A DNA stretch of 35,142 bases, taken from NCBI GenBank assembly GCA_007859995.1, contig SMSL01000022.1, forward strand, positions 1 to 35,142, given 5' to 3'. Position numbers and translations under genes: made by a program. Source of the stretch: Candidatus Brocadiaceae bacterium S225 (GTDB lineage: Bacteria; Planctomycetota; Brocadiia; Brocadiales; Scalinduaceae). Positions 1 to 8,288 of the stretch are shown here, piece after piece (position 1 is the first letter of the stretch; each line of letters starts with the position of its first letter). Under the pieces are notes generated by a model. It searched no databases. It saw only the letters and a program-made list of their open reading frames with translations, and was not told where the DNA came from.

Positions 1-42
1 CTCTATGTAGACATCATGGGGTGGCATAAGATTGATTAACTT

Positions 43-666
43 TTGGAATACACCTCCTTTGCCGCCTGGATAATTCATGGAAGAATTATCGTTGAAAACA
101 ACGAGGAAGTCAAGAACTTTTTTTATATTTTACAAAAAATCGGGAATGCTCCCCTTTATGATAAAGAAAAAGATTCTCAACCTATTTACAAAAAAGATAA
201 TATTACAAATCCACCTACAATAGACGACGACGACGATGATGATGATGTAGAAGAAAAGGAATCAAAACAATTTGCATATGAAAAAGATTTACAAAATTAT
301 TTATCTAAAAATCTACATGAAATTGAAGATTGTTTGAAATTATATGAAGATGAAGAAATAAATGGTATTCAATTTCCTGTTGGTGGCAGATTTATAGATA
401 TTCTTGCAATTGATAGAAACAACAATTTTGTGGTTATTGAACTTAAGGTTTCTCGTGGCTATGATAAAACAATAGGACAACTATTACGTTATGTGGCATG
501 GATAGAAAAGAATCATGCCGAACAAGGACAAACAGTAAGAGGTGTAATAGTAGCAAACAACATCTCAGAAGATTTAAAACTTGCTTCTTCAAGTCTTTCA
601 TATGTTGAGTTGTTTGAATACAACCTATCGTTTACTTTGAATAAAATTAGAAAAGATATACTATAA
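43..666 (+). CDS. NucS/DUF91-like PD-(D/E)XK nuclease, N-terminus uncertain
   Basis: The C-terminal half (residues about 78-200) reads as a NucS/EndoMS-type nuclease domain: GRFIDILAID followed by FVVIELK gives the D...ExK metal-binding core, and GQLLRYVAW supplies the conserved Gln-helix. Relatives cut mismatched or branched DNA or serve in defence; this one's substrate is unknown. Residues 61-68 are eight aspartates encoded by four GAC then four GAT codons, an acidic linker before the nuclease. The start is a TTG two codons after an in-frame TAA at 37-39; there is no ATG in the frame and no clear ribosome site. The same frame is open from the TAA back to base 1, so this may be the 3' part of a longer gene broken by a stop. 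The catalytic core looks intact. Confidence 0.6.
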   Translation: MEYTSFAAWIIHGRIIVENNEEVKNFFYILQKIGNAPLYDKEKDSQPIYKKDNITNPPTIDDDDDDDDVEEKESKQFAYEKDLQNYLSKNLHEIEDCLKLYEDEEINGIQFPVGGRFIDILAIDRNNNFVVIELKVSRGYDKTIGQLLRYVAWIEKNHAEQGQTVRGVIVANNISEDLKLASSSLSYVELFEYNLSFTLNKIRKDIL

Positions 667-684
667 AACACATGCAATAGTATC

Positions 685-737
685 GAGCTGACCGGTGAAC
701 ACCTATCCGGTTTTCTGACATATCAGCCGGCCAGCTC
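685..737. repeat. Imperfect inverted repeat between accessory genes
   Basis: GAGCTGACCGG (685-695) pairs with CCGGCCAGCTC (727-737) with one mismatch. An alternative inner hairpin pairs ACCGG (691-695) with CCGGT (707-711). There is no T-run, so a simple terminator is unlikely; it may be a recombination or mobile-element remnant between the nuclease gene and the next orphan gene. Confidence 0.4.
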
Positions 738-787
738 ATACTAGACGTTCGACCTAGTAATGATAACAGACCATAATGGAGCAAAGT

Positions 788-1237
788 ATGAAAATGAAAA
801 GTTCAAGTTGTGAAAACAATCTGATAGTTCCTGCGAACTTTTATTCAGAAGAATCGGAAAAGACAAAATTGAATTGGTTTTGCTATGAATATGCACTTGA
901 ACTGCAAACATTTTTCAATCAAAAACTAAAACGAAAATTGCTGAAAAAGAATATTAACAAAAATGGGATCGCTGATTTTTGTATTTATCACTCAAAATTC
1001 ATGAAGGGTCCAATACTCGATAGGTTGTCGGGTAAAAACAATGATTTGGAAATTACATATCATCCAATTGAAAAGTTTTTCCCTTTTATTGGAGACAAAC
1101 TAGTTGATGAAATATTGACTATTGTAGGTAAAGCGTGGGATTCACAAACAGAGGTGTGTGTTCAGTGCCCTACGCGATGTATTTCAGAAAAAACTAAGGT
1201 GGCTCCAATGTTTGATGATCCATATTACAAGGTGTAG
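788..1237 (+). CDS. Hypothetical protein, orphan
   Basis: A 149-residue soluble protein I do not recognise. It is Lys- and Phe-rich in the middle and ends in a cluster with cysteines (CVQCPTRC) and an acidic-aromatic tail (FDDPYY). The start at 788 is preferred over an ATG at 776 because GGAG (778-781) lies six bases upstream of it. It sits between an inverted repeat and a weak attC-like site, so it could be a captured cassette gene. No function is assigned. Confidence 0.5.
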   Translation: MKMKSSSCENNLIVPANFYSEESEKTKLNWFCYEYALELQTFFNQKLKRKLLKKNINKNGIADFCIYHSKFMKGPILDRLSGKNNDLEITYHPIEKFFPFIGDKLVDEILTIVGKAWDSQTEVCVQCPTRCISEKTKVAPMFDDPYYKV

Positions 1238-1297
1238 CTTCGAACAATAAAAGCAAGTGGACGGCAAAAAGCGACGCTGCTTATAATTTCGTTAGGC
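1238..1297 (+). repeat. Weak integron attC-like site
   Basis: GTTAGGC (1291-1297) matches the attC core GTTRRRY. Upstream, AAGCA (1251-1255) pairs with TGCTT (1278-1282), and AAC (1243-1245) can pair with the GTT of the core, giving the usual stem order. The left core TTCGAAC does not match RYYYAAC at two positions, and no integrase gene lies in the window. It is offered only as a candidate. Confidence 0.22.
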
Positions 1298-1323
1298 AAT
1301 AATTGTAGCATAATGGATAATAA

Positions 1324-1428
1324 GCTCAATCAGGGGACACCATACTATCTATTCTCGCCGAACTACACTGGTATGAAGCCCACGGCATTGGTAGAAGAAA
1401 AATGAAAATAAAACGTATTTTAGATTAA
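1324..1428 (+). pseudogene. C-terminal remnant of an unnamed protein
   Basis: Just after an in-frame TAA (1321-1323), 34 codons remain open to a TAA at 1426-1428. They encode a peptide containing AELHWYEAHGIGRR and ending in KIKRILD. From memory, this type of tail (HWYEAHGIG...KIKR-L) recurs at the C-terminus of small uncharacterised bacterial proteins; I cannot name the family. With no start codon and only a tail left, it looks like a 3' gene fragment, placed four bases before the next start codon. This is typical of a region shuffled by recombination. Confidence 0.4.
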
Positions 1429-1432
1429 GACT

Positions 1433-1663
1433 ATGGTTCAAGAAAAAACAGAAAAGATGTTCGCGCTTTGTGTTGAGGACAAGGATTGTGACGATCTGGA
1501 AAAACGAAAGATTTACCAAATCCTTCCGGACGAGAAGGCAACAAAGGAAGGTTATCTGAGGGTCGTTGATGAGTCAGGAGATGATTATCTTTACCCGGAA
1601 TCCTATGTTATAATGCTATCCTACAAGTCATTTAAATTGAAGGTACGCAGGATTCTCTCTTAG
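1433..1663 (+). CDS. Small conserved-type hypothetical protein
   Basis: A 76-residue acidic protein with the pattern KIYQILPDE.A...GYLRVVDESGDDYLYP. This resembles small single-domain proteins (about 60-80 residues) that occur scattered in accessory regions of many bacteria and have no known function. It has no signal peptide or membrane segment. The ATG lies four bases after a gene remnant and has no convincing ribosome site. A miniature inverted-repeat element begins 47 bases downstream. Confidence 0.55.
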   Translation: MVQEKTEKMFALCVEDKDCDDLEKRKIYQILPDEKATKEGYLRVVDESGDDYLYPESYVIMLSYKSFKLKVRRILS

Positions 1664-1710
1664 TAGACTACGGGAATAACAAATTTATTTACGTAAAAGG
1701 TCAGCGCCAT

Positions 1711-1860
1711 CCGGTTAGGTTTTTGCTTATGCTGTTTTTGTCATACCCGAATGCCTTTATCGGGTATCTAAAAGGTCGGTTCAAACTAGATTCCCGCTAA
1801 AAGAATGCGGGAATGACAGGTTTGGGACAATAAATGCAGCTTACGCAAAAACCTAACCGG
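1711..1860. mobile_element. MITE-like miniature inverted-repeat element
   Basis: A 150-bp block is bounded by 24-bp arms (1711-1734 and 1837-1860) that are reverse complements at 22 of 24 positions; the outer ends are CCGGTTAGG and CCTAACCGG. Inside are two perfect 8-bp hairpins with 9-base loops: ATACCCGA/TCGGGTAT (1743-1750/1760-1767) and ATTCCCGC/GCGGGAAT (1790-1797/1807-1814). No protein is encoded and I see no clear target-site duplication. The structure suits a non-autonomous transposable element or REP-type repeat sitting between a small orphan gene and the DUF493 gene. Confidence 0.6.
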
Positions 1861-1892
1861 ACACTGCTGGTAAAAGGTAAGGATGAAAATTT

Positions 1893-2159
1893 ATGATTGA
1901 GAAAAGAGATAATGAAGAAATAAAAATAGATTATCCCTGCGAATGGGTTTACAAGGTTATCGGAAGCAATAAGGAGTCTGTGCATAACGCAATTGCCGGT
2001 ATAATACTGGACAGCGAATACCAGATCAACGATTCTAATAGCAGCAAAACCGGAAAATATCTGAGCTTTAATGTGACGGTCTTGGTAGGCGATGAAGCAT
2101 ATCGTAATAAGATATATCAAGCGTTCAAGGGGCATGACGATATAAAATTTGTATTTTGA
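1893..2159 (+). CDS. DUF493 (YbeD/UPF0250) family protein
   Basis: An 88-residue protein with the family's ferredoxin-like pattern: IDYPCEWVYKVIG at the start, a central SKTGKYLSFNVTVLV strand pair, and a C-terminal helix ending in IKFVF. E. coli YbeD is the best-known member; its fold resembles ACT-type regulatory domains and its role is unsettled. Length matches the family. It is the first gene of a plus-strand run and lies 45 bases before recQ, so it is probably co-transcribed with it. Confidence 0.8.
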   Translation: MIEKRDNEEIKIDYPCEWVYKVIGSNKESVHNAIAGIILDSEYQINDSNSSKTGKYLSFNVTVLVGDEAYRNKIYQAFKGHDDIKFVF

Positions 2160-2204
2160 TAGAATTGATTTACTGGATGTTAATTCAAGAATGGGGAAAT
2201 AATT

Positions 2205-3647
2205 TTGCTTGTAGCTGAAAAAGAGCCTTTAAAAGTTTTAGAAAATTACTTTGGCTATACATCGTTTCTGTGGAAACAGGAAGAGATTATCAGGCATGTG
2301 TTGGCAGAAAAACATGCCTTGGTAGTAGCGCCTACAGGTATTGGTAAATCTCTCTGCTATCAAATACCGGCTATTATCAATGAGGGACTCACCGTAGTAA
2401 TTTCTCCTCTTATCGCGCTGATGAAGGACCAGGTGGACGCATTGAAGAGACGTGGCATTGATGCGGTATTCATCAACTCTTCACTGGGACGGGAGAAAAG
2501 GGAAACAAGATATGCTTCGCTTAAGAACGGAAGCTACCGGATAATTTACGTTACTCCCGAGCGTTTTCGTAAGGCCGAATTTATTGAAGCGCTTTCCGGG
2601 CGTTATATAAGTCTTCTCGCTGTTGACGAGGCACACTGCATAAGCGAATGGGGACATGATTTTCGTCCTGATTATACCAGGATTCAGGAGTTTCGCCAGG
2701 TATTAGGTAATCCTGTTACCATTGCACTTACTGCTACTGCAACACCTGAGGTACAAAAGGATATCATTAAAACTCTCTGTCTGGATACAGGAGAGGTTAA
2801 GATGTTCCACGGTGGAATAGACCGTCCCAATTTGCATCTACAGGTTGAAAAGGTATTCAGTAATGAAGAAAAATTGGAGCATATTATTTTTATTGCAAAT
2901 AAATATGGTGGTAATGGTATCGTCTATTTCACCCTGATCAAACAACTTAATAATTTCAGCGACCTCTTAAATGAGCATGGGATTTCACATCTGTGCTACC
3001 ATGGTAACCTTGAACGTGTGCAGCGCTCCAAAGTGCAGGAGCAGTTTATGAGAGGGAAGAGTACTCTCGTGTTGGCAACAAACGCATTTGGCATGGGCAT
3101 TGACAAAGAAGATATTCGCTTTGTAACTCATGCGGATATACCGGGATCTATTGAATCTTATTACCAGGAAATCGGCCGTGCCGGTCGGGATGGCAAGGAT
3201 TCTTTATGTACCCTGTTATACGACGAACATGATTTGTTAACACATATGAATTTTATCAAGTGGAGCAATCCTGATGCCGAATATTTTCAGCGGATATATC
3301 ATATTCTGGAAGAAAACATGGAAAAAATATCGGCGTATGGCCTGGACTGGCTTAAGGAAAATATTCACTTCAGGAGTGGAAATGATTTCAGGCTGGAAAC
3401 AGTATTAAACATGTTTGACAGATATGGAGTAATTGAACTCAACGTTGAACCATTCAAGATCAAAATTACTTCTGACATTCATCCTCAATTAATCGATCAG
3501 AATTATCTGGATACGAAGCTCAAACGAGACCGGCAAAAACTTTACACGCTCGTTCAATATACAAAGTATGAAGGTGATCGAAAGGCATTCATTCATGAGT
3601 ATTTTGGTTTGCCGTACGGTAACAATATAGGAGTTGACGATGACTAA
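2205..3647 (+). CDS. recQ: ATP-dependent DNA helicase RecQ, short form
   Basis: A superfamily 2 3'-5' DNA helicase of 480 residues, presumably acting in repair and fork restart. Walker A reads APTGIGKS (about 42-49; the usual form is TGGGKS), the DEAH box VDEAHCISEWGHDFRPDY is near 140, and motif VI QEIGRAGRDG near 322-331. The C-terminal region aligns with an RQC-like part but lacks the four zinc cysteines of classical RecQ: the expected C..CD segment reads YFGLPYGNNIGVDDD at the very end. There is no HRDC domain. The TTG start is supported by GGGGA seven bases upstream. The stop overlaps the start of the DUF1456 gene. Confidence 0.88.
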   Translation: MLVAEKEPLKVLENYFGYTSFLWKQEEIIRHVLAEKHALVVAPTGIGKSLCYQIPAIINEGLTVVISPLIALMKDQVDALKRRGIDAVFINSSLGREKRETRYASLKNGSYRIIYVTPERFRKAEFIEALSGRYISLLAVDEAHCISEWGHDFRPDYTRIQEFRQVLGNPVTIALTATATPEVQKDIIKTLCLDTGEVKMFHGGIDRPNLHLQVEKVFSNEEKLEHIIFIANKYGGNGIVYFTLIKQLNNFSDLLNEHGISHLCYHGNLERVQRSKVQEQFMRGKSTLVLATNAFGMGIDKEDIRFVTHADIPGSIESYYQEIGRAGRDGKDSLCTLLYDEHDLLTHMNFIKWSNPDAEYFQRIYHILEENMEKISAYGLDWLKENIHFRSGNDFRLETVLNMFDRYGVIELNVEPFKIKITSDIHPQLIDQNYLDTKLKRDRQKLYTLVQYTKYEGDRKAFIHEYFGLPYGNNIGVDDD

Positions 3648-4107
3648 TAACGATATATTACGAAGGTTACGATATGCACTGGATATTAAAGATTCAACTA
3701 TGATTGAAATATTTAAGCTGTCCGGATATGAAATTGCGCACACCAATTTAATTGATCTTCTTAAAAAGGAAGAGGAAGAGGGGTATGTTGATTGTAGTGA
3801 TGAAGTTCTGGGACTATTTCTGGACGGTTTAATTATTCATAAAAGAGGCAAGAGCGAAGGGATGCCGGGGCATGTGGAAACGCAGGCTGTACCTTTGACA
3901 AACAACGGCATTTTGAAGAAGCTGAGAATTGCGCTGAAATTCAGAGAGGATGAAATGCTCAGTACGTTAAAACTGGCAGGTATGAGTCTTTCAAAATCAG
4001 AGTTATCTGCACTGTTTAGAAAGGAAGGGCAGAGACATTACAAAGAATGCGGTGATCAGATCCTCAGAAATTTTTTAAAGGGACTGACTGCGCGTTTTCG
4101 AGATTGA
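3640..4107 (+). CDS. DUF1456 (YehS-like) protein
   Basis: A 155-residue protein made of two copies of the same roughly 70-residue module, each beginning TNN.IL+RLR.AL and followed by a helix-rich segment ending in a short LKG/LDG helix. This is the DUF1456 arrangement of E. coli YehS; function is unknown. The start at ATG 3640 has AGGAG (3629-3633) six bases upstream. The start lies inside the last codons of recQ (8-base overlap), which implies translational coupling and perhaps a shared role in DNA metabolism (inference). Confidence 0.82.
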   Translation: MTNNDILRRLRYALDIKDSTMIEIFKLSGYEIAHTNLIDLLKKEEEEGYVDCSDEVLGLFLDGLIIHKRGKSEGMPGHVETQAVPLTNNGILKKLRIALKFREDEMLSTLKLAGMSLSKSELSALFRKEGQRHYKECGDQILRNFLKGLTARFRD

Positions 4108-4178
4108 TGATTCCTTAAAAAAGATCATGCATTATCTCATCCATCTGCTTTCAACTTACTGCATAAATTGAGAACTAT

Positions 4179-4817
4179 ATGTCAATATTCATAGATACGG
4201 CGGATATAGAACAGGCAAAAGCGGTGAAAGAATCAGGCTGGGTCCATGGAATTACCACGAACCCGATCCTGCTGGCAAATTCCGGATCTCCAGTTACTGA
4301 TACACTGCAACAGCTTGCAGATCTCAATATGGGTTTGCTGTTTTACCAGCTTGTTGCTACATGCAAAGAGGATATGCTGAAAGAAGCACAGCGTGCAAAG
4401 GAGATTGCAGGTGCTCAGCTGGTACTGAAACTTCCACCGACGAAACAGGGATTTCAAATTATTCCACATCTTCCACAAGAGATTCCATGTTGCGTTACGG
4501 CCATTTACAGTGTTGCACAGGCCTTAGTTGCCAGAGGGTCAGGCGTTCGGTACATAGCTGTTTATGTTAGCAGGGCGACAAAATTGTTAGGGGACGGGTT
4601 GTCACTCATTACAGAAATAAGCAGAGTGCTTCAGGGAAGCCGGACTCAGCTACTAGCTGCCAGTCTCAAGTCACCGATGGAGGCAAGTTCGGCTATTCTG
4701 GCTGGTGCTGACCACATAACCCTGCCTTTTGATGTCTTAAGCGCGTTGACATACCACGAACATTCAGAAGGTGCGGTTAGCAATTTTAATGCAAATGGTT
4801 CAGGTATACAGTTGTAA
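4179..4817 (+). CDS. Transaldolase / fructose-6-phosphate aldolase family enzyme
   Basis: A 212-residue single-domain TIM barrel of the small transaldolase/FSA type. Visible landmarks are FIDTAD at the start, GITTNP (28-33), VLKLPPT with the Schiff-base lysine, YIAVYVSR, and LAASLKSP followed by ADHITLP. Length fits FsaA/TalC (about 214-220 residues), not the 310-residue transaldolase B. It would form or cleave C-C bonds between dihydroxyacetone units and aldose phosphates. Sequence alone does not separate transaldolase from aldolase activity. It follows the DUF1456 gene by 71 bases with no obvious terminator. Confidence 0.85.
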   Translation: MSIFIDTADIEQAKAVKESGWVHGITTNPILLANSGSPVTDTLQQLADLNMGLLFYQLVATCKEDMLKEAQRAKEIAGAQLVLKLPPTKQGFQIIPHLPQEIPCCVTAIYSVAQALVARGSGVRYIAVYVSRATKLLGDGLSLITEISRVLQGSRTQLLAASLKSPMEASSAILAGADHITLPFDVLSALTYHEHSEGAVSNFNANGSGIQL

Positions 4818-4877
4818 TATTTTATGATCAGGCAATAGCCAAATGGCATAGAGTAAGAGAGAGAGGAATATATAATC

Positions 4878-5354
4878 ATGCAGGAAAGAGAACAAAAAAT
4901 AGAACTATACGGGAAAGGTTATCGGCAGCTTATTGATGCTTTGCAGCGGTTTCCTCAGGAAATGTGGGATTTCAAACCATCACCTGATCGTTGGAGTCTC
5001 CATGAGATACTGATACATATTGCTGATAGTGATGCAAATGCATATGTAAAATGTAGAAAATTAATCGCGCAGCCTGGGAAACCCGTAAACGATTATAATC
5101 AGGATGTCTGGTCTAACGTTTTAGATTACAAAGGACAAAATGTTGAAAACGCACTGGAACTATTCAAGTTGCTGCGAAAGACTACCTACGACCTTTTAAG
5201 AAATACTCCTGATATTGTATGGGTAAAAGCAACAGGTTATGCAGAAGATGGTGCCATTACACTCGATGACTGGCTGGATATATACGCAAACCATATCCCT
5301 GACCATATTAAACAAATGGAGAAGAACTACGTAGCATGGCAGAAGCAATCCTGA
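4878..5354 (+). CDS. DinB-superfamily protein
   Basis: A 158-residue four-helix-bundle protein of the DinB/YfiT type. The metal triad is suggested by WSLHEILIHIADSD in the first helix pair and YANHIPDHIKQM near the end, with a Trp-rich N-terminal motif (W.FKPSPDRWS). Family members are metal-dependent, often thiol-dependent transferases or DNA-damage-induced proteins; the substrate here is unknown. An AGAGGA-type ribosome site precedes the ATG. The gene converges on rfbD, with 26 bases between the two stops. Confidence 0.8.
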   Translation: MQEREQKIELYGKGYRQLIDALQRFPQEMWDFKPSPDRWSLHEILIHIADSDANAYVKCRKLIAQPGKPVNDYNQDVWSNVLDYKGQNVENALELFKLLRKTTYDLLRNTPDIVWVKATGYAEDGAITLDDWLDIYANHIPDHIKQMEKNYVAWQKQS

Positions 5355-5380
5355 ACGGAGAGAGGGGGGGGAGTAGTATA

Positions 5381-6241
5381 TCATTTCTGCTTCTTCAGAT
5401 ACAACTCTACGGCTTCTTTCCACGGTCTCATTTGCATTCCTGTGATCGTGGTGAACTTTTGACAGTTGAGAGTTGTATTCAGGGGAACCTTTGCGGGACG
5501 TTTATACTCGGACGATTTTATCGGGTTAATTTTAATATTGAGGCCCATCGTTTTAAAAATATACTCTGCCCATTCATATCGTGAACAACTCCCAGTATTA
5601 GAAACATTGATAACACCTTCACATTCCTTTTTTATTAATGTCCATAGCGCCCTGGCCAGGTCTGGCGTGTATGTAGGGGATCCTGTTTCGTCGGTAACAA
5701 TAGACAGCTCTTTATTATGTTCTGCCAATTCAAGCATTTTTGCAGCGAAGTTGATTCCATTGTGTCCGAATAACCAGGACGTCCTTACTATAAGATACGA
5801 ATTGCAGTGGTTTTGAATGTTTCTTTCACCTTCAAGTTTTGTTCTGCCATATTCTGACAATGGATTGGTTTTATCTTCTTCTACATATGGCCTCTTACTA
5901 TTTCCGTTGAATACAAAATCAGTGCTGATCTGAATGAGCCTGGCACCACATTCCTTTGCGGCTGCAGCGATATATTTAGGCCCCAGGGCGTTAACATTGA
6001 ATGCGGCTTCTCTGTCTGTTTCGCATTTATCAACATTTGTGAAGGCGGCGCAATTAACAATTATGTCCGGCGTATGTGTGGAGATAAAGGCTGTCACATT
6101 GTCTTCACGTGTGATATCGAGTGCTTCATGCGTGGCCTCTATGACTTCCGAATTGGGGTAGAGAGAATCCTTCCTGCTCTTTAGCAGATTAACAAGATCT
6201 GTACCAAGCATCCCGTTAGATCCAGTGATAAGTATTTTCAT
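5381..6241 (-). CDS. rfbD: dTDP-4-dehydrorhamnose reductase
   Basis: A 286-residue extended short-chain dehydrogenase that makes dTDP-L-rhamnose from the 4-keto precursor, using NADPH, for surface polysaccharide. The Rossmann motif GSNGMLG (7-13), NCAAFTNVDKCE, the catalytic STDFVFNG segment and YGRTK (YxxxK) are all present, and SWLFG and GSPTYTPDLA are typical RmlD signatures. Length is normal. It lies 32 bases downstream of msbA on the same strand, probably one envelope operon. The other rhamnose genes (rfbA, rfbB, rfbC) are not in the window. Confidence 0.92.
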   Translation of the reverse strand: MKILITGSNGMLGTDLVNLLKSRKDSLYPNSEVIEATHEALDITREDNVTAFISTHTPDIIVNCAAFTNVDKCETDREAAFNVNALGPKYIAAAAKECGARLIQISTDFVFNGNSKRPYVEEDKTNPLSEYGRTKLEGERNIQNHCNSYLIVRTSWLFGHNGINFAAKMLELAEHNKELSIVTDETGSPTYTPDLARALWTLIKKECEGVINVSNTGSCSRYEWAEYIFKTMGLNIKINPIKSSEYKRPAKVPLNTTLNCQKFTTITGMQMRPWKEAVELYLKKQK

Positions 6242-6273
6242 TGTATTTGAATTGGTATACGGAGTGAACCGAT

Positions 6274-8157
6274 TTATGTGCCAAACTGTATTTTATATTG
6301 TTTTTTGTACTCACTCTCTTTGCCTATGAGTTCATCATGTGTGCCTGTCTCAACAATGCAACCTCTTTTTAAGACTATGATTCGATCTGCATGACGTATA
6401 GTAGAGAGACGATGTGCGATAACGAAAGTTGTCTTGCCTTTCATTAAATTATCTAGCGCATCCTGGACAAGCTTTTCAGATTCAGAATCCAGAGATGATG
6501 TTGCTTCATCTAAAATTAAGATAGGTGCATTTTTCAGTATTGCTCTGGCTATGGTTACCCTCTGTTTCTGTCCGCCTGATAGTTTTACACCTTGCTCTCC
6601 AACTACTGTATCATAACCCTTTGGAAGATTTATGATAAAATTATGTATGTTAGCTGCTTTGGCCGCATCTTGTATATCTTCTGTGCTTGCGTCTCTTCTT
6701 CCACACAGTATATTTTCTTTAAAGCTTCTGTTGAACAGGAAGGTTTGCTGGCTGACAATTGCAATTTGACCCAGGAGCGAATCACGTTTTATTAAGCGAA
6801 TATCTGTGCCATCTATTTTAATATTTCCATTTACCGGATCGTAAAATCGCGGAACAAGATCGAGCAGCGTAGATTTGCCTGCACCACTTTCTCCTACAAT
6901 AGCAATAATCTGTCCCCTTTGTACGGTCAGGTTTATGTCCCTGAGGACTGGAATTGTGTCGTATGCAAAGTTTACGTTATTGAATGCAATTTCTTTCTCA
7001 ACTTTCTTCAGTTCTATAGCATCAGGGTTATCTGTAATTGTCGGATGCTGATCCAGCAACTCGAAGACCCTATTTGCACCTGCCAGAGATTCCTGAAGTT
7101 TTCCATAACTTTTAGCCAGTTTCTTAATTGACGTAAGTATTAAAAACGCTGTTACGGTGACAAATCCTCCCAGTGAACCAGGAGAAATTTTATTAGTTGA
7201 AATAACATAACCGCCAATAATAATTATAGCCGCTAATCCAAGAGAATAGATAAACTCTGTGGTACTTGCATTCAATGCCTTTGCCTTAACAGTCTGCATC
7301 ATTCTTTTAAAGAGTCTCGAATTTATTGTCTTGAATTCTTCGATCTCTTCTTCTTCCATTTTGAAGGCTTTTACCGTCCTTATTCCAGAAAACATTTCTC
7401 TCATTGCATCGGTCAGCTCTCCTAAATGTATTAGACTTCTTCTTCCATATTTTTTTATTTTGCGTCCAAATACCAATACGGGTATAACGACTATTGGCAA
7501 TAACACAAATGTAAACAGTGAAAGCTTCCAGCTGAAATAGAATGCCAGCCCGAATCCGCATATCAGGCGCATAGGTTCAAGAAGAATACTATCAAACAGG
7601 ATCGAAAGTCCAAATTGTGTTGCATTAATATCATTAGTAAGTCTGGAAATCAGCTCCCCACTCTTTCTGTTTTCAAAGTAACTCAGCGATTGTGGCAGGA
7701 TGTGTTCGCATAGATGATTACGTATGTCCATGAGGACGCTCCACATGACATGGTTTTTCAGGTATGTTTGAAGATAATTAAAGGCAAAAATGAATGGAGC
7801 CATGATTGCCACCAGTATTCCTATGAATGTGAAAGACTCTGTGAACTTTTTTGTAAAAGTCTCAAATTTTGATATGAGAGTTGTGCCTGTTGCCTTGGAG
7901 ACAGTTTTTCGTTTTAAACTGCTTATTATATTTTCGGGACCATTTTTCTTCTGAAAGCGGTATGTCCCGGATGTAGCCTTTACGGTTTCTCCCTGTATTA
8001 AGCGATCTATCACGGGTTTAATTAATGCTAATTGCGCACCAATGAACAGTGTGAAAAGCCCCATGCAGAGCAGGGTTAGAAAAACCATCTTCCAATGCGG
8101 TTTTGCGTACGAGAACAGTCTGCCACATTCTCTTATAGTGTTGGTGCTCTTAGCCAT
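6274..8157 (-). CDS. msbA: Lipid A export ABC transporter, MsbA-like
   Basis: A 627-residue half-transporter with an N-terminal six-helix exporter domain and a C-terminal ATPase. Walker A GESGAGKST is near residue 421, the signature LSGGQKQR near 523 and Walker B ILILDEATSS near 545, followed by an H-loop AHRLST. It fits the MsbA family, which flips lipid A-core across the inner membrane. It is about 45 residues longer than E. coli MsbA, the extra lying in a basic segment (about 70-115) between the first two membrane helices. Divergent from the LptF/G gene and upstream of rfbD, it fits lipopolysaccharide export; export of another lipid or glycan cannot be excluded. Confidence 0.88.
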   Translation of the reverse strand: MAKSTNTIRECGRLFSYAKPHWKMVFLTLLCMGLFTLFIGAQLALIKPVIDRLIQGETVKATSGTYRFQKKNGPENIISSLKRKTVSKATGTTLISKFETFTKKFTESFTFIGILVAIMAPFIFAFNYLQTYLKNHVMWSVLMDIRNHLCEHILPQSLSYFENRKSGELISRLTNDINATQFGLSILFDSILLEPMRLICGFGLAFYFSWKLSLFTFVLLPIVVIPVLVFGRKIKKYGRRSLIHLGELTDAMREMFSGIRTVKAFKMEEEEIEEFKTINSRLFKRMMQTVKAKALNASTTEFIYSLGLAAIIIIGGYVISTNKISPGSLGGFVTVTAFLILTSIKKLAKSYGKLQESLAGANRVFELLDQHPTITDNPDAIELKKVEKEIAFNNVNFAYDTIPVLRDINLTVQRGQIIAIVGESGAGKSTLLDLVPRFYDPVNGNIKIDGTDIRLIKRDSLLGQIAIVSQQTFLFNRSFKENILCGRRDASTEDIQDAAKAANIHNFIINLPKGYDTVVGEQGVKLSGGQKQRVTIARAILKNAPILILDEATSSLDSESEKLVQDALDNLMKGKTTFVIAHRLSTIRHADRIIVLKRGCIVETGTHDELIGKESEYKKQYKIQFGT

Positions 8158-8288
8158 ATAGCTATTCTTTTTAACTGATAATGCTTACAAACTACTCACT
8201 GATTTGAAAAAGATGTTATCACACATAAGTCTTTTGTCAATAAAAAGATTGAATTTTAAGTGGCGCTTTAACGGTTTAATATTTGTTA

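Noticed and set aside
1711..1860. GTTAGGT and ACCTAAC in the miniature element read as attC cores
   Set aside because: The order is reversed (GTTRRRY first, RYYYAAC last), so it cannot be a standard attC site.
1797..2135. 112-codon minus-strand frame over the DUF493 gene
   Set aside because: It overlaps the MITE-like element and a recognisable DUF493 gene on the other strand.
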